In this document: piece by piece, positions 24,527 through 34,111 of the stretch
How positions within the stretch are numbered: position 1 is the stretch's first letter
Layout: each line of letters opens with the position of its first letter
Translations under genes and position numbers: made by a program
DNA from: an uncultured Treponema sp.
Lineage (GTDB): Bacteria; Spirochaetota; Spirochaetia; Treponematales; Treponemataceae
Direction: 5' to 3'
DNA: 64,000 nucleotides
NCBI GenBank assembly: GCA_900319625.1
Contig: ONPD01000003.1
Coordinates: 124,001 to 188,000, forward strand
Notes under the pieces: model-generated
Databases searched by the model: none
Seen by the model: the letters and a program-made list of their open reading frames with translations, nothing else
Told to the model about the DNA's origin: nothing

Positions 24527-27222
24527 TACTCTTCACCTTCCTTATTTTCAGCTGCACCCTTCTTAGCGGCTTCTGCCTCTTCTTCGGCAAGAGTCTTACC
24601 AAGCTTCTTTGCAACTTCAACAATTTCGAATACTTCAAGCTTATCGCCGACCATGATATCCTGCCAGTTTTCAAGACCGATACCACACTCATAGCCTGTG
24701 CTGACTTCTTTTGCGTCATCCTTAAAGCGTTTGAGGGAAGTAATCTTTCCTGTAAACTTAACAATTCCATCACGGATAAGATGAACGCTGGCTGTACGTT
24801 TTACGAGGCCTTCCGAAACCATACAACCGGCAATTACGCCGACCTTTGGAACGCGGAATGTATTGCGAACTTCCACCATACCAATAACTTCTTCTTTTGT
24901 ATCCGGCTGCAGCATACCTTCCATAGCGGCCTGAATTTCCTCGACACACTTATAGATGATATTGTATTTACGGATTTCAACCTGTTCCTGCTCGGCAAGA
25001 GTTTTTGCCTTTGGAGTAGGACGAACATTAAATCCGATAATGATTGCGTTAGAGTCAGCAGCGGCCAGAGTAACGTCTGATTCGTTGATTGCACCGGCAC
25101 TTGAATGAATAACGTTCAGGCGGATTTCACGGGTAGAAAGCTTTTCAAGAGAAGTCTTGAGGGCTTCTGCAGATCCCTGAAGGTCAGCCTTAATGATAAC
25201 CTTAAGTTCATTAACTTCGCTGTTTTCGATATCAGTGTAAAGGGTATCAAGAGTTGTCTTCTTAACAGCCTTAGCCTGTTCAAAGCGCTTGAGTTCCTGA
25301 CGTTTTGCAGAAATTGCACGGGCATCTTTTTCTGTTTCTGTAACCTGGAATGGATCACCTGCGTTAGGCATTTCTTCCATACCAAGAACTTCAACCGGAA
25401 TAGAAGGACCTGCTTCCTGAATACGCTTACCGCGATCATCAAACATGGCACGAACACGACCAGAATAAATTCCAGCAACAAAAGGATCACCCTGTTTAAG
25501 ACATCCGCGCTGTACGATTACAGTTGAAACAACACCACGTCCCTGATCTACGCGGGATTCAAGAATCTTACCTTCTGCACGGCATTCAAAGTTTGCCTTA
25601 AGCTCAAGCATTTCAGCCTGAAGGAGGATTGCATCAAGCAAATCATCAATACCTTCTTTCTTAAGGGCAGAAATATGAACATACTGAGTGTCTCCACCCC
25701 ATTCTTCCGGAGTGAGACCGAGTTCAGAAAGCTGAGTCTTAACGCGGTCCGGATTTGCTTCCGGCTTATCAACCTTGTTTACGGCAACGATGATAGGAAC
25801 CTTAGCGTCCTTAGCGTGAGCAATAGCTTCAAGAGTCTGAGGCATAACACCATCATCTGCAGCTACTACAAGAACTACGATATCTGTTACCTGAGCACCG
25901 CGGGCACGCATCATAGTGAATGCTTCGTGACCTGGTGTATCAAGGAAGGTAATCTTTCCTTTTTCTGTTGTAACCGAATAAGCACCAATTGACTGGGTAA
26001 TACCCCCGGCTTCTCCTGCCGCTACGTTTGCATGGCGGATAGCATCCAGGGTCTTTGTCTTACCGTGGTCAACGTGTCCCATAACAGTAACAATTGGAGG
26101 ACGAGGAAGAAGTTCAACTCCGTCATCCTTTTCACTTTCAATTACAGTTTCATCATAAAGGCTTACAAGTTTTACCTCGCAGCCATATTCAGCAGCAAGA
26201 AGTTCTGCGGTTTCATGGTCAATTGACTGGGTAATAGTAACCATTACACCCATACCCATAAGTTTTCCGATAACTTCGCTTGCCTTAAGGTTCATTTTTC
26301 GTGCAAGGTCAGAAACTGAAACTGTTTCCATAATTTCAATTTCTTTTGGAACTACGCTTGCAGGAGTTTCAACCTTCTTCTTCTGTTCAAAGAGGTTATC
26401 ATCGTACTGCTCTTCGTCCTTGCGGTTATAAACCTGTTTTTTACCTTTGTATGCAGCCTTTTTACCCTGAGTTCTCTGCTCTGGGATTGGAGACGCCGGG
26501 GCCATGCCGCCGCCCATTGGACGAGGTCTGAAGCCTCCCTGACCACCCTGGCCGCCACGATTGAAGCCGCCCTGTCCACCACGGTTAAAGCCACCCTGGC
26601 CTCCCTGACCGCCTCTATTGAAGCCGCCTTGTCCTCCGCGGTTAAAGCCCTGACCACCTTCGCGGTTATCGCGCTCGCGGTTCTGATAGCTCTGACGAGC
26701 CTGAGCGCCGTTAAAGCCGCCCTGTCCGCCGTTACCACCACGATTATAGCCACCCTGGCCGCCCTGTCCGTTTCCATTACGGTTATAATTTCCGTAGCCG
26801 CCCTGGCCGTTTCCACCACGATTATAACCACCGCGGTTATTGTTCTGACGTCCGTGGTCAGAAAGGTTTCCGGCTTTTACGTTTGGACGAGCCTGATTAA
26901 GTTCAAAAGTACGAGGTCTGTTATTCTGATTAGCTGGCTTTGGAGCCTCTGAGCCCTGAGCGGCTGCCTGTGCAACAGGTTTTGCAGGCTTTTCTGCCTG
27001 AGAAGGAGCCTGAGGTTCAGATTTCTTTACGACAACCTTAACAGGGCTCTTTTTAGCTCCGTCATTTTTTGAAGCGTCTGCTGCACCCTGAGAAGGGTTC
27101 TTTCTTACAACTACAACGCGCTTCTTTTCTGGAGCGGAAGGAGCCTGAGCTGCCGGCTGCTGTGGAGTCTGTGCTTTTTTGTGCACTACAAATCCTGGCT
27201 TTTTTTCTGTTTCTTCTGCCAT
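24526..27222 (-). CDS. infB: Translation initiation factor IF-2 with N-terminal RGG repeats
   Basis: This 898-residue GTPase has G1 GHVDHGKT at 382-389, G3 DTPGH at 428-432 and a NKVDKPE G4 motif. The two beta-barrel domains follow, and the C-terminal domain binds fMet-tRNA. Residues 1-120 are Lys/Ala/Pro-rich, and 124-238 form a Gly-Arg-Asn-Gln repeat region (units such as FNRGGQGG). IF-2 places initiator tRNA on the 30S subunit and promotes subunit joining. The RGG-type region is unusual in bacteria and probably disordered and RNA-binding. It lies between nusA and rbfA in the classic operon. Confidence 0.97.
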   Translation of the reverse strand: MAEETEKKPGFVVHKKAQTPQQPAAQAPSAPEKKRVVVVRKNPSQGAADASKNDGAKKSPVKVVVKKSEPQAPSQAEKPAKPVAQAAAQGSEAPKPANQNNRPRTFELNQARPNVKAGNLSDHGRQNNNRGGYNRGGNGQGGYGNYNRNGNGQGGQGGYNRGGNGGQGGFNGAQARQSYQNRERDNREGGQGFNRGGQGGFNRGGQGGQGGFNRGGQGGFNRGGQGGQGGFRPRPMGGGMAPASPIPEQRTQGKKAAYKGKKQVYNRKDEEQYDDNLFEQKKKVETPASVVPKEIEIMETVSVSDLARKMNLKASEVIGKLMGMGVMVTITQSIDHETAELLAAEYGCEVKLVSLYDETVIESEKDDGVELLPRPPIVTVMGHVDHGKTKTLDAIRHANVAAGEAGGITQSIGAYSVTTEKGKITFLDTPGHEAFTMMRARGAQVTDIVVLVVAADDGVMPQTLEAIAHAKDAKVPIIVAVNKVDKPEANPDRVKTQLSELGLTPEEWGGDTQYVHISALKKEGIDDLLDAILLQAEMLELKANFECRAEGKILESRVDQGRGVVSTVIVQRGCLKQGDPFVAGIYSGRVRAMFDDRGKRIQEAGPSIPVEVLGMEEMPNAGDPFQVTETEKDARAISAKRQELKRFEQAKAVKKTTLDTLYTDIENSEVNELKVIIKADLQGSAEALKTSLEKLSTREIRLNVIHSSAGAINESDVTLAAADSNAIIIGFNVRPTPKAKTLAEQEQVEIRKYNIIYKCVEEIQAAMEGMLQPDTKEEVIGMVEVRNTFRVPKVGVIAGCMVSEGLVKRTASVHLIRDGIVKFTGKITSLKRFKDDAKEVSTGYECGIGLENWQDIMVGDKLEVFEIVEVAKKLGKTLAEEEAEAAKKGAAENKEGEE
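26509..26853 (-). repeat. In-frame glycine-rich repeat array within infB
   Basis: About 345 bases encode repeated [12 protein letters not shown] units. Near-identical 12- to 24-base blocks recur, especially in 26523-26650, so the array could vary in copy number between strains without breaking the frame. Confidence 0.8.
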
Positions 27223-27241
27223 GTTTCTATTCTATGCCTCT

Positions 27242-28723
27242 CTATTCTGCATCCTCTTCGAATTCAAACTCACATCCACACTTTGGACAGTGAGTCATAT
27301 CAAGAGTGATCTTAGCTCCACATTCAGGGCAGAAGTATTCTTCTTCTGCTTCTTCTTTTTCTGCTGTTTCAGCCTGAGCAGGAGCGCTTTCAGATTCTGC
27401 TTCGTCTTCTACGAACTCAACGTTGTCATTGATAAGCTTGTTGATTTCATCAAGAGCTTCTTTTGAAACACCTTCAATTTCAATCTTGTTGTCATCATAA
27501 GCTTCAACAAAGTCCTGAATCTGCTCAATTCCATTTGCCTTAAGAAGTTCGGCAACCTCTTTATTTACACCAGGCAGCTCTGCCACGGTTGTAATTTCAT
27601 CATAAGATTCATCTGCAACATCATCATTAAAGAGAGCCTTTGCATTCTGAACAGTATTAAAGCTTGAAAGATCCATTTCAGCAGCCTGTTCTTCAGTCTT
27701 AACGTCGATGTTCCAGTCGCACAAACGGTTAGCAAGGCGAACATTCTGTCCCTGACGTCCGATTGCAAGAGAGAACTGGCTTTCATCAACGATTGCAAGA
27801 GCCTGACGCTTATCAGCATCCATGATAACCACGCGGTTAACCTGAGCCGGAGAAAGCGCATTTTTGATGAATTCTGCAGGATCTGATTCATACTTAAGAA
27901 CATCAATTTTTTCATTCAAAAGCTCGCGGATAACGTTCTGAATACGAACACCCTTAAGACCAACGCAGGCTCCGACTGGATCTACTTCCTCGCGTTTTGT
28001 TGTAACTGCAATCTTTGTGCGGTAACCTGCATCGCGGACAGCCTTAACAATTTCTACAGTGCCGTCTGCAATTTCAGGAACTTCTTTTTCCAAAATAGAG
28101 CAGACAAGTTTTGGGTCGCTGCGTGAAAGAATAAGCTGGATTCCAGAGTTTGTAGGTTTGATGTCTACGATGAGAGCCTTAATACGGTCATTCTTGTCAT
28201 AGAATTCAAGCTTAGACTGATATTTAACAGGAAGAACACCTTCGAGGCGGCCTGCGTTTCCAAGGTCAACATAGATGTTTCCATTGCGTTCGCGCTGGTA
28301 GTAACCGATGATGATTTCACCGATTTTATCTTTGTATTCGTTGTAAAGTGAAGTCTTGTAAGTTTCGTTAAGTCCCTGATGAGCAGTCTGTTTACCGGTT
28401 GAAACAGCTGAACGCTCATAAGTTTTAGGATCTTCAAGAATATCAATTTCATCACCCTCTTCGATTTCATCACCGGCAAGGGCACGGGCTTCTTCAAGTT
28501 CGATTTCCATTGTAGGATCGTAAACACCGTCAATTACAACTTTTCGTGAGAATAGTGATACGTCCGACATATCATCTGCAAATTTTACGATTGCATTCTC
28601 GTCTGTACCATGAGTTCGTTTGTAAGCTGCTTTAAGTGCTTTTTCAATTGTCTGTCGTACTGATTCTTCTGAATAACCTTTTTCCTCAATCAGTCGACGG
28701 ATAGCTTCTGCCATTTCTGACAT
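27242..28723 (-). CDS. nusA: Transcription termination/antitermination factor NusA with C-terminal zinc ribbon
   Basis: This 493-residue protein has the NusA N-terminal domain, an S1 domain (about 130-200, GRLEGVLPVKYQ) and two KH domains with GACVGLKGVRIQNVIREL and FSLAIGRQGQNVRLANRL. A helix-hairpin-helix stretch follows (VAELPGVNKEVAELLKANG). The last 30 residues hold Cys465, Cys468, Cys479 and Cys482 in a CPECG...CPKCG zinc ribbon, which I do not know from standard NusA. NusA binds RNA polymerase and modulates pausing and termination. GGAGG sits just before the ATG, at the end of rimP. Confidence 0.95.
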   Translation of the reverse strand: MSEMAEAIRRLIEEKGYSEESVRQTIEKALKAAYKRTHGTDENAIVKFADDMSDVSLFSRKVVIDGVYDPTMEIELEEARALAGDEIEEGDEIDILEDPKTYERSAVSTGKQTAHQGLNETYKTSLYNEYKDKIGEIIIGYYQRERNGNIYVDLGNAGRLEGVLPVKYQSKLEFYDKNDRIKALIVDIKPTNSGIQLILSRSDPKLVCSILEKEVPEIADGTVEIVKAVRDAGYRTKIAVTTKREEVDPVGACVGLKGVRIQNVIRELLNEKIDVLKYESDPAEFIKNALSPAQVNRVVIMDADKRQALAIVDESQFSLAIGRQGQNVRLANRLCDWNIDVKTEEQAAEMDLSSFNTVQNAKALFNDDVADESYDEITTVAELPGVNKEVAELLKANGIEQIQDFVEAYDDNKIEIEGVSKEALDEINKLINDNVEFVEDEAESESAPAQAETAEKEEAEEEYFCPECGAKITLDMTHCPKCGCEFEFEEDAE

Positions 28724-28724
28724 T

Positions 28725-29216
28725 TTAAGCCTCCTCTTTCTTGTTTGTATTATTTGCGGCAGAAATAAATTTTGCCTTTGCTATGTTTTCAAAAGTCTGG
28801 GTAAACTCTGTACCCTCTTCCTTTTGGATTGTAACCGATTTTTCATCAGCAGAAATGATTTTCCCACTGATCCAGTCTGTGACTGTTTTATCCCAGATGC
28901 GGACATTGCGTCCAGTAAAAAGCGCAAACTCTGCGGCATTTTTGATATTGTGCTCAATGCCTGGGCTTGTAAGTTCCATACTGGTCTCTTCAGTTCCAAG
29001 GAGTTCCTCAAGCTTTGGAAGAAGAATACGATGTACCTTTGCACAGTCGTTTACTCCCATATTGCCGTCAGGCTCCTTAGTGCATACGATTGCAGAAATT
29101 TTTGTGATTGTCTTTGCCGGAATGATTTTAAGGTCTACTAATTTGTAACCCAGTTCTTCCACCAGAGGCGCACACTCTGCGTAATATTTAATTGATTTAT
29201 ATGATGTATATTCCAT
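28725..29216 (-). CDS. rimP: Ribosome maturation factor RimP
   Basis: This 163-residue product contains the RimP core: APLVEELGYKLVDLKI, then LTSPGIEHNIKNAAEFALF. RimP acts in 30S assembly and is normally first in the nusA-infB operon, as here. The frame stays open upstream to 29351, but that extension overlaps the promoter and a leader hairpin. I therefore start at ATG 29216, where homology begins; ATG 29255 is the alternative. No strong Shine-Dalgarno site is visible for either. Confidence 0.88.
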   Translation of the reverse strand: MEYTSYKSIKYYAECAPLVEELGYKLVDLKIIPAKTITKISAIVCTKEPDGNMGVNDCAKVHRILLPKLEELLGTEETSMELTSPGIEHNIKNAAEFALFTGRNVRIWDKTVTDWISGKIISADEKSVTIQKEEGTEFTQTFENIAKAKFISAANNTNKKEEA

Positions 29217-29259
29217 ATCCGGTTTTACTGCCAGTTTCCAACTTCTCCGCGGCATTAAC

Positions 29260-29292
29260 AAAAAAGACCCGTGTTTTTGCACGAGTCTTTTT
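29260..29292 (-). terminator. Terminator-like hairpin in the leader of the rimP-nusA-infB operon
   Basis: On the minus strand AAAAAGAC-TCGTG pairs with CACGG-GTCTTTTT (13 bp, one G-U pair) around loop CAAAAA and ends in a six-T run. It lies between the promoter and rimP, so it could attenuate the whole operon. Control by NusA is inferred. Confidence 0.75.
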
Positions 29293-29318
29293 AATACTGA
29301 TATTAAACTGACATATAT

Positions 29319-29347
29319 AATATAGTATAAAATGTCATATTTGTCAA
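29319..29347 (-). promoter_or_regulatory. Promoter of the rimP-nusA-infB-rbfA-truB operon
   Basis: On the minus strand a perfect TTGACA (29347-29342), a 17-base spacer and TATATT (29324-29319). Transcription would begin near 29312 and meet the leader hairpin at once. Confidence 0.75.
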
Positions 29348-29386
29348 ACAATGAAGAAATTCTTTGCAGGGAAATCAGTCATACGG

Positions 29387-30406
29387 CTATTTTTTCTCAC
29401 CGCGAAGAATTTTTCTTACGAGCACGCCGGAAGGCTGCAAATCACTTTCTTTCCAGCCACCCTTAGCATCGCGGTCTTTGTTGTATTTGAGGGCGCCGGA
29501 ATCTTCACCCTTGTTGTTGATTGACCAGTTTGCCCATGGAATTTTATTTTTTGCAAGGAAGCGCATCCATTCCATAGTTTCTTTTTCGAAAACTCCGCCG
29601 TCACCAGAAGCCTGAGTTGTTCCCCATTCAGTTACGAAAATTGGAAGTCCTTTTTTTAGGGCTGCATCAGCAACTGCACGGCTGTCTTTTCCGTGACTTC
29701 CTGCATAGAAATGAAGTGTGTACATAATGTTTTTCTGATTTTCAATAGGACTTGCGGCAGCGCTTGTAAGATCGCTTGACCAGACAGGAGTTCCTACTAC
29801 AATCACGTTGTCACAGTACTTTCTGATAATAGGAATGATTCTTTCTGCATAAGGCTTGATATTACCTTCCCAGGTAACCTTTTCGCCGTTAGGCTCATTA
29901 CAAATCTCATAAATAATATTAGGACAGTCAGCATAAGTAGAAGCAATCTGCTCAAAAAATTCTTCTGCAAGATGGGCATACAAAAGAGGATCCAGTTCAG
30001 GAAGAACGTGCCAGTCAACAAGAATATACATTCCGCTTTCAATGGCAGCGTCAATTGATTCAATCATCTTCAATCCCATTCCTCGGTTCTGGGCATAACC
30101 ACCGTTACCGCTGACATACATTGCAGAACGCCACAAATCAGCATTCCAGTCATCACGCAGCCATTTCATTACATCTGCATTCGCATATTTTCCGTACCAG
30201 TGAAGACCATGAGAACTCATACCGCAGAGCTGAACAGGCTTACCATTCTGATCACAAAGATGGGTTCCCTGCACACTTAAAGCGCCGTAGCGTTCAACCG
30301 GAGTTTTTCCGTCATTATAAATCTTTCTGCCGCCAGAGCAGGAAGCCAGAACTAAACAAAAAACCGCTGATAAAATTACTGTTATCTTTTTAATCATTTT
30401 TTTCAT
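29387..30406 (-). CDS. Glycoside hydrolase family 5 endoglucanase-type lipoprotein
   Basis: This 339-residue product has a signal peptide with lipobox LASC. The GH5 barrel opens VQLCGMSSHGLHWYG; the acid/base Glu lies in EICNEPNG and the nucleophile Glu in FVTEWGTT. HFYAGSH is another GH5 feature. It should cleave beta-1,4-glucans such as cellulose or mixed-linkage glucan, tethered at the cell surface or periplasm. No carbohydrate-binding module is present. The start codon lies in a 25-bp hairpin. ATG 30406 is used; ATG 30397 is possible. Confidence 0.9.
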   Translation of the reverse strand: MKKMIKKITVILSAVFCLVLASCSGGRKIYNDGKTPVERYGALSVQGTHLCDQNGKPVQLCGMSSHGLHWYGKYANADVMKWLRDDWNADLWRSAMYVSGNGGYAQNRGMGLKMIESIDAAIESGMYILVDWHVLPELDPLLYAHLAEEFFEQIASTYADCPNIIYEICNEPNGEKVTWEGNIKPYAERIIPIIRKYCDNVIVVGTPVWSSDLTSAAASPIENQKNIMYTLHFYAGSHGKDSRAVADAALKKGLPIFVTEWGTTQASGDGGVFEKETMEWMRFLAKNKIPWANWSINNKGEDSGALKYNKDRDAKGGWKESDLQPSGVLVRKILRGEKK

Positions 30407-30429
30407 AACAGTAATTTTACAGCGGTTTT
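30360..30429 (-). other. Long hairpin enclosing the GH5 start codon
   Basis: Arms 30360-30385 and 30405-30429 pair over 25 bp with a single bulged A (30370) and a 19-base loop. On the minus strand the loop and its edge hold the start codons, the 3' arm encodes part of the signal peptide, and the stem ends in a run of six T. It could terminate the ABC-F transcript, attenuate GH5 or hide its start. Confidence 0.85.
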
Positions 30430-30467
30430 CAGTAAAAAGCAATTTTTAACAGAGCCTGCAGCTAAGG

Positions 30468-32120
30468 CTATACTCTGTACTTGAGTTTCTTGCCGGTACC
30501 TTCGTAGAGCTTCTTACGGAGTTCAGCAACCCCTTCATCCTTAATGTAGTCATCAAAGCTCATCATGCGGTCGATAATTCCGTTTGGTGTGATTTCAACG
30601 ATGCGGTTAGCAATAGACTGGATGAACTCGTGGTCGTGTGATGTGAAAAGCACTACGCCAGGGAAGGCAATCAAACCTTCGTTCAAAGACTGAATTGCTT
30701 CAAGGTCCAGGTGGTTTGTAGGATCATCCATACACAAAACGTTTGCGCCGGAAAGCATAAGCTTTGAAAGCATACAACGAACCTTTTCACCACCGGAAAG
30801 AACCTTTACCTTTTTAAGAGACTCATCGCCGGAAAAGAGCATACGTCCAAGGAAGCCGCGAACATAAGCATCATCCTGATCTTTTGAATACTGCTTGAGC
30901 CATTCTGTAATGTTAAGGTTGTTGTCAAAGTATGATGATGTATCGCGAGGAAGATAGGTGTGGGAAGTTGTCTGTCCCCAGTAATATTCGCCTGAATCAG
31001 GCTTTTTTACCTCGTTTATGATGTCAAAAAGGGCTGTTTTTGAGTTGTGTTCGATTCCGACAAAGGCGATTTTGTCGTTGCGGCCTACAGTCAGAGAAAA
31101 ATCCTTGAGAAGCTGAACGCCGTCGGCATCCTTAATGTTCAGGCCTTTAATATCAAGAACGTTGTTTCCGATTTCGCGGTCTGCCTTAAAGCTTACATAA
31201 GGGAATTTACGGGTAGAAACCGGGATTTCTTCCATACTTTCGGCAAGCTTATCGTAAATCTTTTTACGGCTGGTAGCCTGTTTAGCCTTAGAAGCGTTAG
31301 AAGAGAAGCGGAGGATAAACTCGCGCAGATCCTTCATCTTATCTTCTGTCTTTTTCTGCTGCTCGTGAGCCTGACGCTGCATAATCTGGGTCATCTGATA
31401 CCAGAAGTCGTAGTTTCCGCTGAACTGTGTGATTTTTCCAAAGTCGATATCGCAGATGTAGGTGCAGACTGTGTTCAAAAAGTGGCGGTCATGGGATACG
31501 ACAATAACTGTGTTTTCAAAATCAAGAAGGAAGTTTTCAAGCCAGGTGATTGATTCAATATCCAGACCGTTGGTAGGTTCATCGAGAATCAGGGCATCAG
31601 GGTTTCCGTAAATTGCCTGGGCAAGAAGAACGCGGACTTTCTGAGATTCATCAAGCTCGCTCATCATTTTGTCATGGAATTCTTCTTCAAGACCAAGACC
31701 AGAAAGCATCTGCTCAATCTGATTTTCTGCCTCGTAGCCGCCAAGCTCGCCGAATTCAGCTTCAAGCTCGGCAGACTTAATTCCGTCTTCCTCTGTAAAT
31801 TCTGCCTTTGCATAGATTTCGTCGCGGGCTTTTGAAACTTCGTAAAGCTTTGGGAAGCCCATCATAACTGTGTCTTTTACAGAATATTCGTCGTAGGCAA
31901 AGTGGTCCTGCTTCAAAACAGCCATTCGCTCGCCCGGAGTCATAAAAATATCACCGGAATCGCGTTCAAGCTCGCCTGAAAGCAGCTTCAAAAATGTAGA
32001 TTTTCCGGCACCGTTTGCACCGGTAATTCCGTAACAGTTTCCTTTATTGAATTTAAGGTTTACGTCTTTAAAAAGCGGTTTTTCGCTGAATGAAACGCTT
32101 ACGTCGCTTACTGTAATCAT
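30468..32120 (-). CDS. ABC-F family ATPase (YkpA/YbiT-like)
   Basis: This 550-residue soluble protein has two ABC domains and no membrane segments. Walker A GANGAGKST lies near 34-42. The first signature is degenerate (SELDESQKVRVLLAQ) and the second is LSGGEKVR. Walker B motifs are ILDEPTNGLD and CMDDPTNHLD, and the interdomain linker is charged. ABC-F proteins bind the ribosomal E site and relieve translation stalling; some give antibiotic resistance, but nothing here indicates that. It starts 11 bases after the upstream helicase gene. Confidence 0.9.
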   Translation of the reverse strand: MITVSDVSVSFSEKPLFKDVNLKFNKGNCYGITGANGAGKSTFLKLLSGELERDSGDIFMTPGERMAVLKQDHFAYDEYSVKDTVMMGFPKLYEVSKARDEIYAKAEFTEEDGIKSAELEAEFGELGGYEAENQIEQMLSGLGLEEEFHDKMMSELDESQKVRVLLAQAIYGNPDALILDEPTNGLDIESITWLENFLLDFENTVIVVSHDRHFLNTVCTYICDIDFGKITQFSGNYDFWYQMTQIMQRQAHEQQKKTEDKMKDLREFILRFSSNASKAKQATSRKKIYDKLAESMEEIPVSTRKFPYVSFKADREIGNNVLDIKGLNIKDADGVQLLKDFSLTVGRNDKIAFVGIEHNSKTALFDIINEVKKPDSGEYYWGQTTSHTYLPRDTSSYFDNNLNITEWLKQYSKDQDDAYVRGFLGRMLFSGDESLKKVKVLSGGEKVRCMLSKLMLSGANVLCMDDPTNHLDLEAIQSLNEGLIAFPGVVLFTSHDHEFIQSIANRIVEITPNGIIDRMMSFDDYIKDEGVAELRKKLYEGTGKKLKYRV

Positions 32121-32131
32121 GTCGTCCCCTC

Positions 32132-33790
32132 TTATTTTCCTGTAAAGAAGCCTTTAATCTTCTGCCAGAGTGATTTTTTAGCTGGTGCTGCTGCCTGTGA
32201 GCGGCCTGCATTTTTCTTGTAATTTCCCTTAGCAGCCTGAGCATTCTTTCCGCCTTTCTTGTAGCCGGCTGCCTTGAAATCCTTCTTTTCTTTTTTGAAG
32301 TCGCCAGAAGCCACAGCAGCGTTTCCTGTTCCGTAGCGTTCCTTGTAGAACTTCATGCGCTCTTCGTAAGACATCTGGGAAAGCTTGTCCGGATTGATGT
32401 AAGGCTTTTTTCCACCCTTGCGTGGAGCTTTTTTGAAATCACCTGATTTATAATCAGATTTGAAATCCTTTTTATATCCGTCTTTCTTGTAGTCGCGTTT
32501 TTTACCGTCATGTCCGTCATGGAAATCACGTCCGCCGCGCTCGCTTTTTTCACCCTTACGGTAGTTGCGGTCAGACTTTCTGCGGCCTCCGCGGTTATCG
32601 TAGGTGTCATCATCGTGCCAGTTTTCTGTCTTAATGTACATTCCGGCAGATTTATCTTCCAGCATCTGGTCTTCGTAAGCAACGGAAGCCGGGATTGTCA
32701 TTTCAACATAGCGTTCGATTGCAGGAAGATTGTAAACATCCTGTTCAGAGCAGAAAGTATAGGCCTTTCCAGATTTTCCGGCGCGGGCTGTACGGCCAAT
32801 GCGGTGTACATAGTTTTCAGCCTCAACAGGAAGGTCAAAGTTGATTACCATTGCAAGGTCATCAACGTCGATTCCGCGGGCAGCAACATCAGTTGCAACA
32901 AGAACTGGAACCTGACCGGCCTTAAAAGAGTTCAAAAGCTTAAGGCGTTTAGACTGAGGCAGGTCTCCAATGAGGAAGTCTGCTTTAATGTCATTAATCT
33001 GAAGGCGTTTTGCAACAACCTCGCAGGAACGCTTTGTATTACAGAAAACGATTGCACTTGCAGGACTTTCGTTTTTCAAAATACCAATCAAAAGCTTCAT
33101 TTTGTCAGAGCTTGAAACGTGCAGAAGCTCCTGCTGAATCTCGCTTACAGTGATGTTTTCTGCTTCAATTGTGATTTCTTTTGGATCACGGGTGTATTCC
33201 CATGCAAGATTTTTTACGTAAGAGTTCAAGGTTGCAGAAAAGAGCATTGTCTGGCGGTCTTCTGCTTCAGGAATGCACTTAAGAATCTGGCGCAAATCAG
33301 GATAGAATCCCATATCAAACATACGGTCAGCTTCATCAATTACACAGAAAGCGGCATTGCTCAAATCAAGATTTCCGGCTTTCTGCAGGTCGATTACACG
33401 GCCCGGAGTTCCGATTACAATATCAACTCCTTTTTTGAGGGTAGAAATCTGTTTTTCATAGCCTACTCCACCGTAAACGCTGAATGCCTTAAGGCCTGAG
33501 GTTCCGACCAGAACCTTTGCTTCTTCTTCAACCTGAACGGCAAGCTCACGGGTTGGAACTAATACAAGAAGCTTCTTTCCCTTTGCTTCTTCTTTTGTAA
33601 TCATCTCGTTGATAACGGCAACAAGATATGCGGCAGTTTTTCCGGTTCCTGTCTGTGACTGAACATATAAATCAGAACCATCCTGAGAAGCCTTAATTAC
33701 CTCTTCCTGAACTGGTGTACAGCTAACATAACCAGCGGCTTCAATTCCCTTCAACAGTCTTTCATCAAGACCAAATTCAACAAAATCCAT
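32132..33790 (-). CDS. DEAD-box RNA helicase with basic C-terminal tail
   Basis: This 552-residue helicase has motif I SQTGTGKT, motif II DEAD (VIDEADRMFDMGF), motif III SAT and motif VI HRIGRTARAGK. After the core (about 370 residues) comes a tail of about 180 residues rich in Lys, Arg, Asp, Gly and Tyr (repeats such as DYKKDGYKKDFKSDYK). It ends with a short amphipathic KSLWQKIKGFF segment. This resembles RhlE/CsdA-type helicases acting in ribosome assembly or RNA decay. It is cotranscribed with the ABC-F gene. Confidence 0.93.
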   Translation of the reverse strand: MDFVEFGLDERLLKGIEAAGYVSCTPVQEEVIKASQDGSDLYVQSQTGTGKTAAYLVAVINEMITKEEAKGKKLLVLVPTRELAVQVEEEAKVLVGTSGLKAFSVYGGVGYEKQISTLKKGVDIVIGTPGRVIDLQKAGNLDLSNAAFCVIDEADRMFDMGFYPDLRQILKCIPEAEDRQTMLFSATLNSYVKNLAWEYTRDPKEITIEAENITVSEIQQELLHVSSSDKMKLLIGILKNESPASAIVFCNTKRSCEVVAKRLQINDIKADFLIGDLPQSKRLKLLNSFKAGQVPVLVATDVAARGIDVDDLAMVINFDLPVEAENYVHRIGRTARAGKSGKAYTFCSEQDVYNLPAIERYVEMTIPASVAYEDQMLEDKSAGMYIKTENWHDDDTYDNRGGRRKSDRNYRKGEKSERGGRDFHDGHDGKKRDYKKDGYKKDFKSDYKSGDFKKAPRKGGKKPYINPDKLSQMSYEERMKFYKERYGTGNAAVASGDFKKEKKDFKAAGYKKGGKNAQAAKGNYKKNAGRSQAAAPAKKSLWQKIKGFFTGK

Positions 33791-33815
33791 TTGTTATTCC
33801 TTATATATATGATAT

Positions 33816-33831
33816 TGCGGCTACAGCCGCA
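33816..33831 (-). other. Palindromic hairpin in the helicase leader
   Basis: TGCGGC and GCCGCA form a 6-bp stem with a 4-base loop 26 bases before the helicase ATG. No T-run follows on the coding strand. Structured leaders are common in RNA helicase genes; function here is unknown. Confidence 0.5.
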
Positions 33832-33924
33832 GAAAAATTGCATACTTATGGCCGATTTTATCAGCCTGTTTGAAAATTATACTGTATTTTGCGTTTTTAT
33901 ACTATACATTATAAAAAGGCCACA

Positions 33925-33957
33925 TAAAAAAAAAGCGGCACCCGTCAGAGTACCGCT
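33925..33957 (-). terminator. Rho-independent terminator of the feo operon
   Basis: On the minus strand AGCGGTAC pairs with GTGCCGCT (one G-U pair), followed by nine T. It lies 18 bases after the Cys-rich gene. Confidence 0.8.
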
Positions 33958-33975
33958 CGCATTTCTCATAATATT

Positions 33976-34110
33976 TTATTTACAGCCAGACTTGCAGTGT
34001 TCGCAGCCACAGCCGCAGGAAGATTTTCCAGCCTTCTTTTTTTTCAAAAGATTAAGAACTGTAAGTCCAACAATAGCAGCCAGAATTAAAGCGACAAAAG
34101 CTGTTCCCAT
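33976..34110 (-). CDS. FeoB-associated Cys-rich membrane protein
   Basis: This 44-residue product has one N-terminal transmembrane helix (FVALILAAIVGLTVLNLL), a Lys patch, and a tail with five cysteines (SCGCGCEHCKSGC). This matches the small Cys-rich membrane proteins encoded beside feoB in many anaerobes. It starts one base after the feoB stop. A role in ferrous iron handling or complex assembly is suggested by context only. Confidence 0.85.
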   Translation of the reverse strand: MGTAFVALILAAIVGLTVLNLLKKKKAGKSSCGCGCEHCKSGCK

Positions 34111-34111
34111 A

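Noticed and set aside
26509..26853. Possible CRISPR or minisatellite array
   Set aside because: The repeats are short, in frame and encode Gly-rich units inside infB; there are no regular spacers.
29217..29351. Longer RimP N-terminus starting at 29351
   Set aside because: It would begin upstream of the predicted transcription start and cross the leader hairpin.
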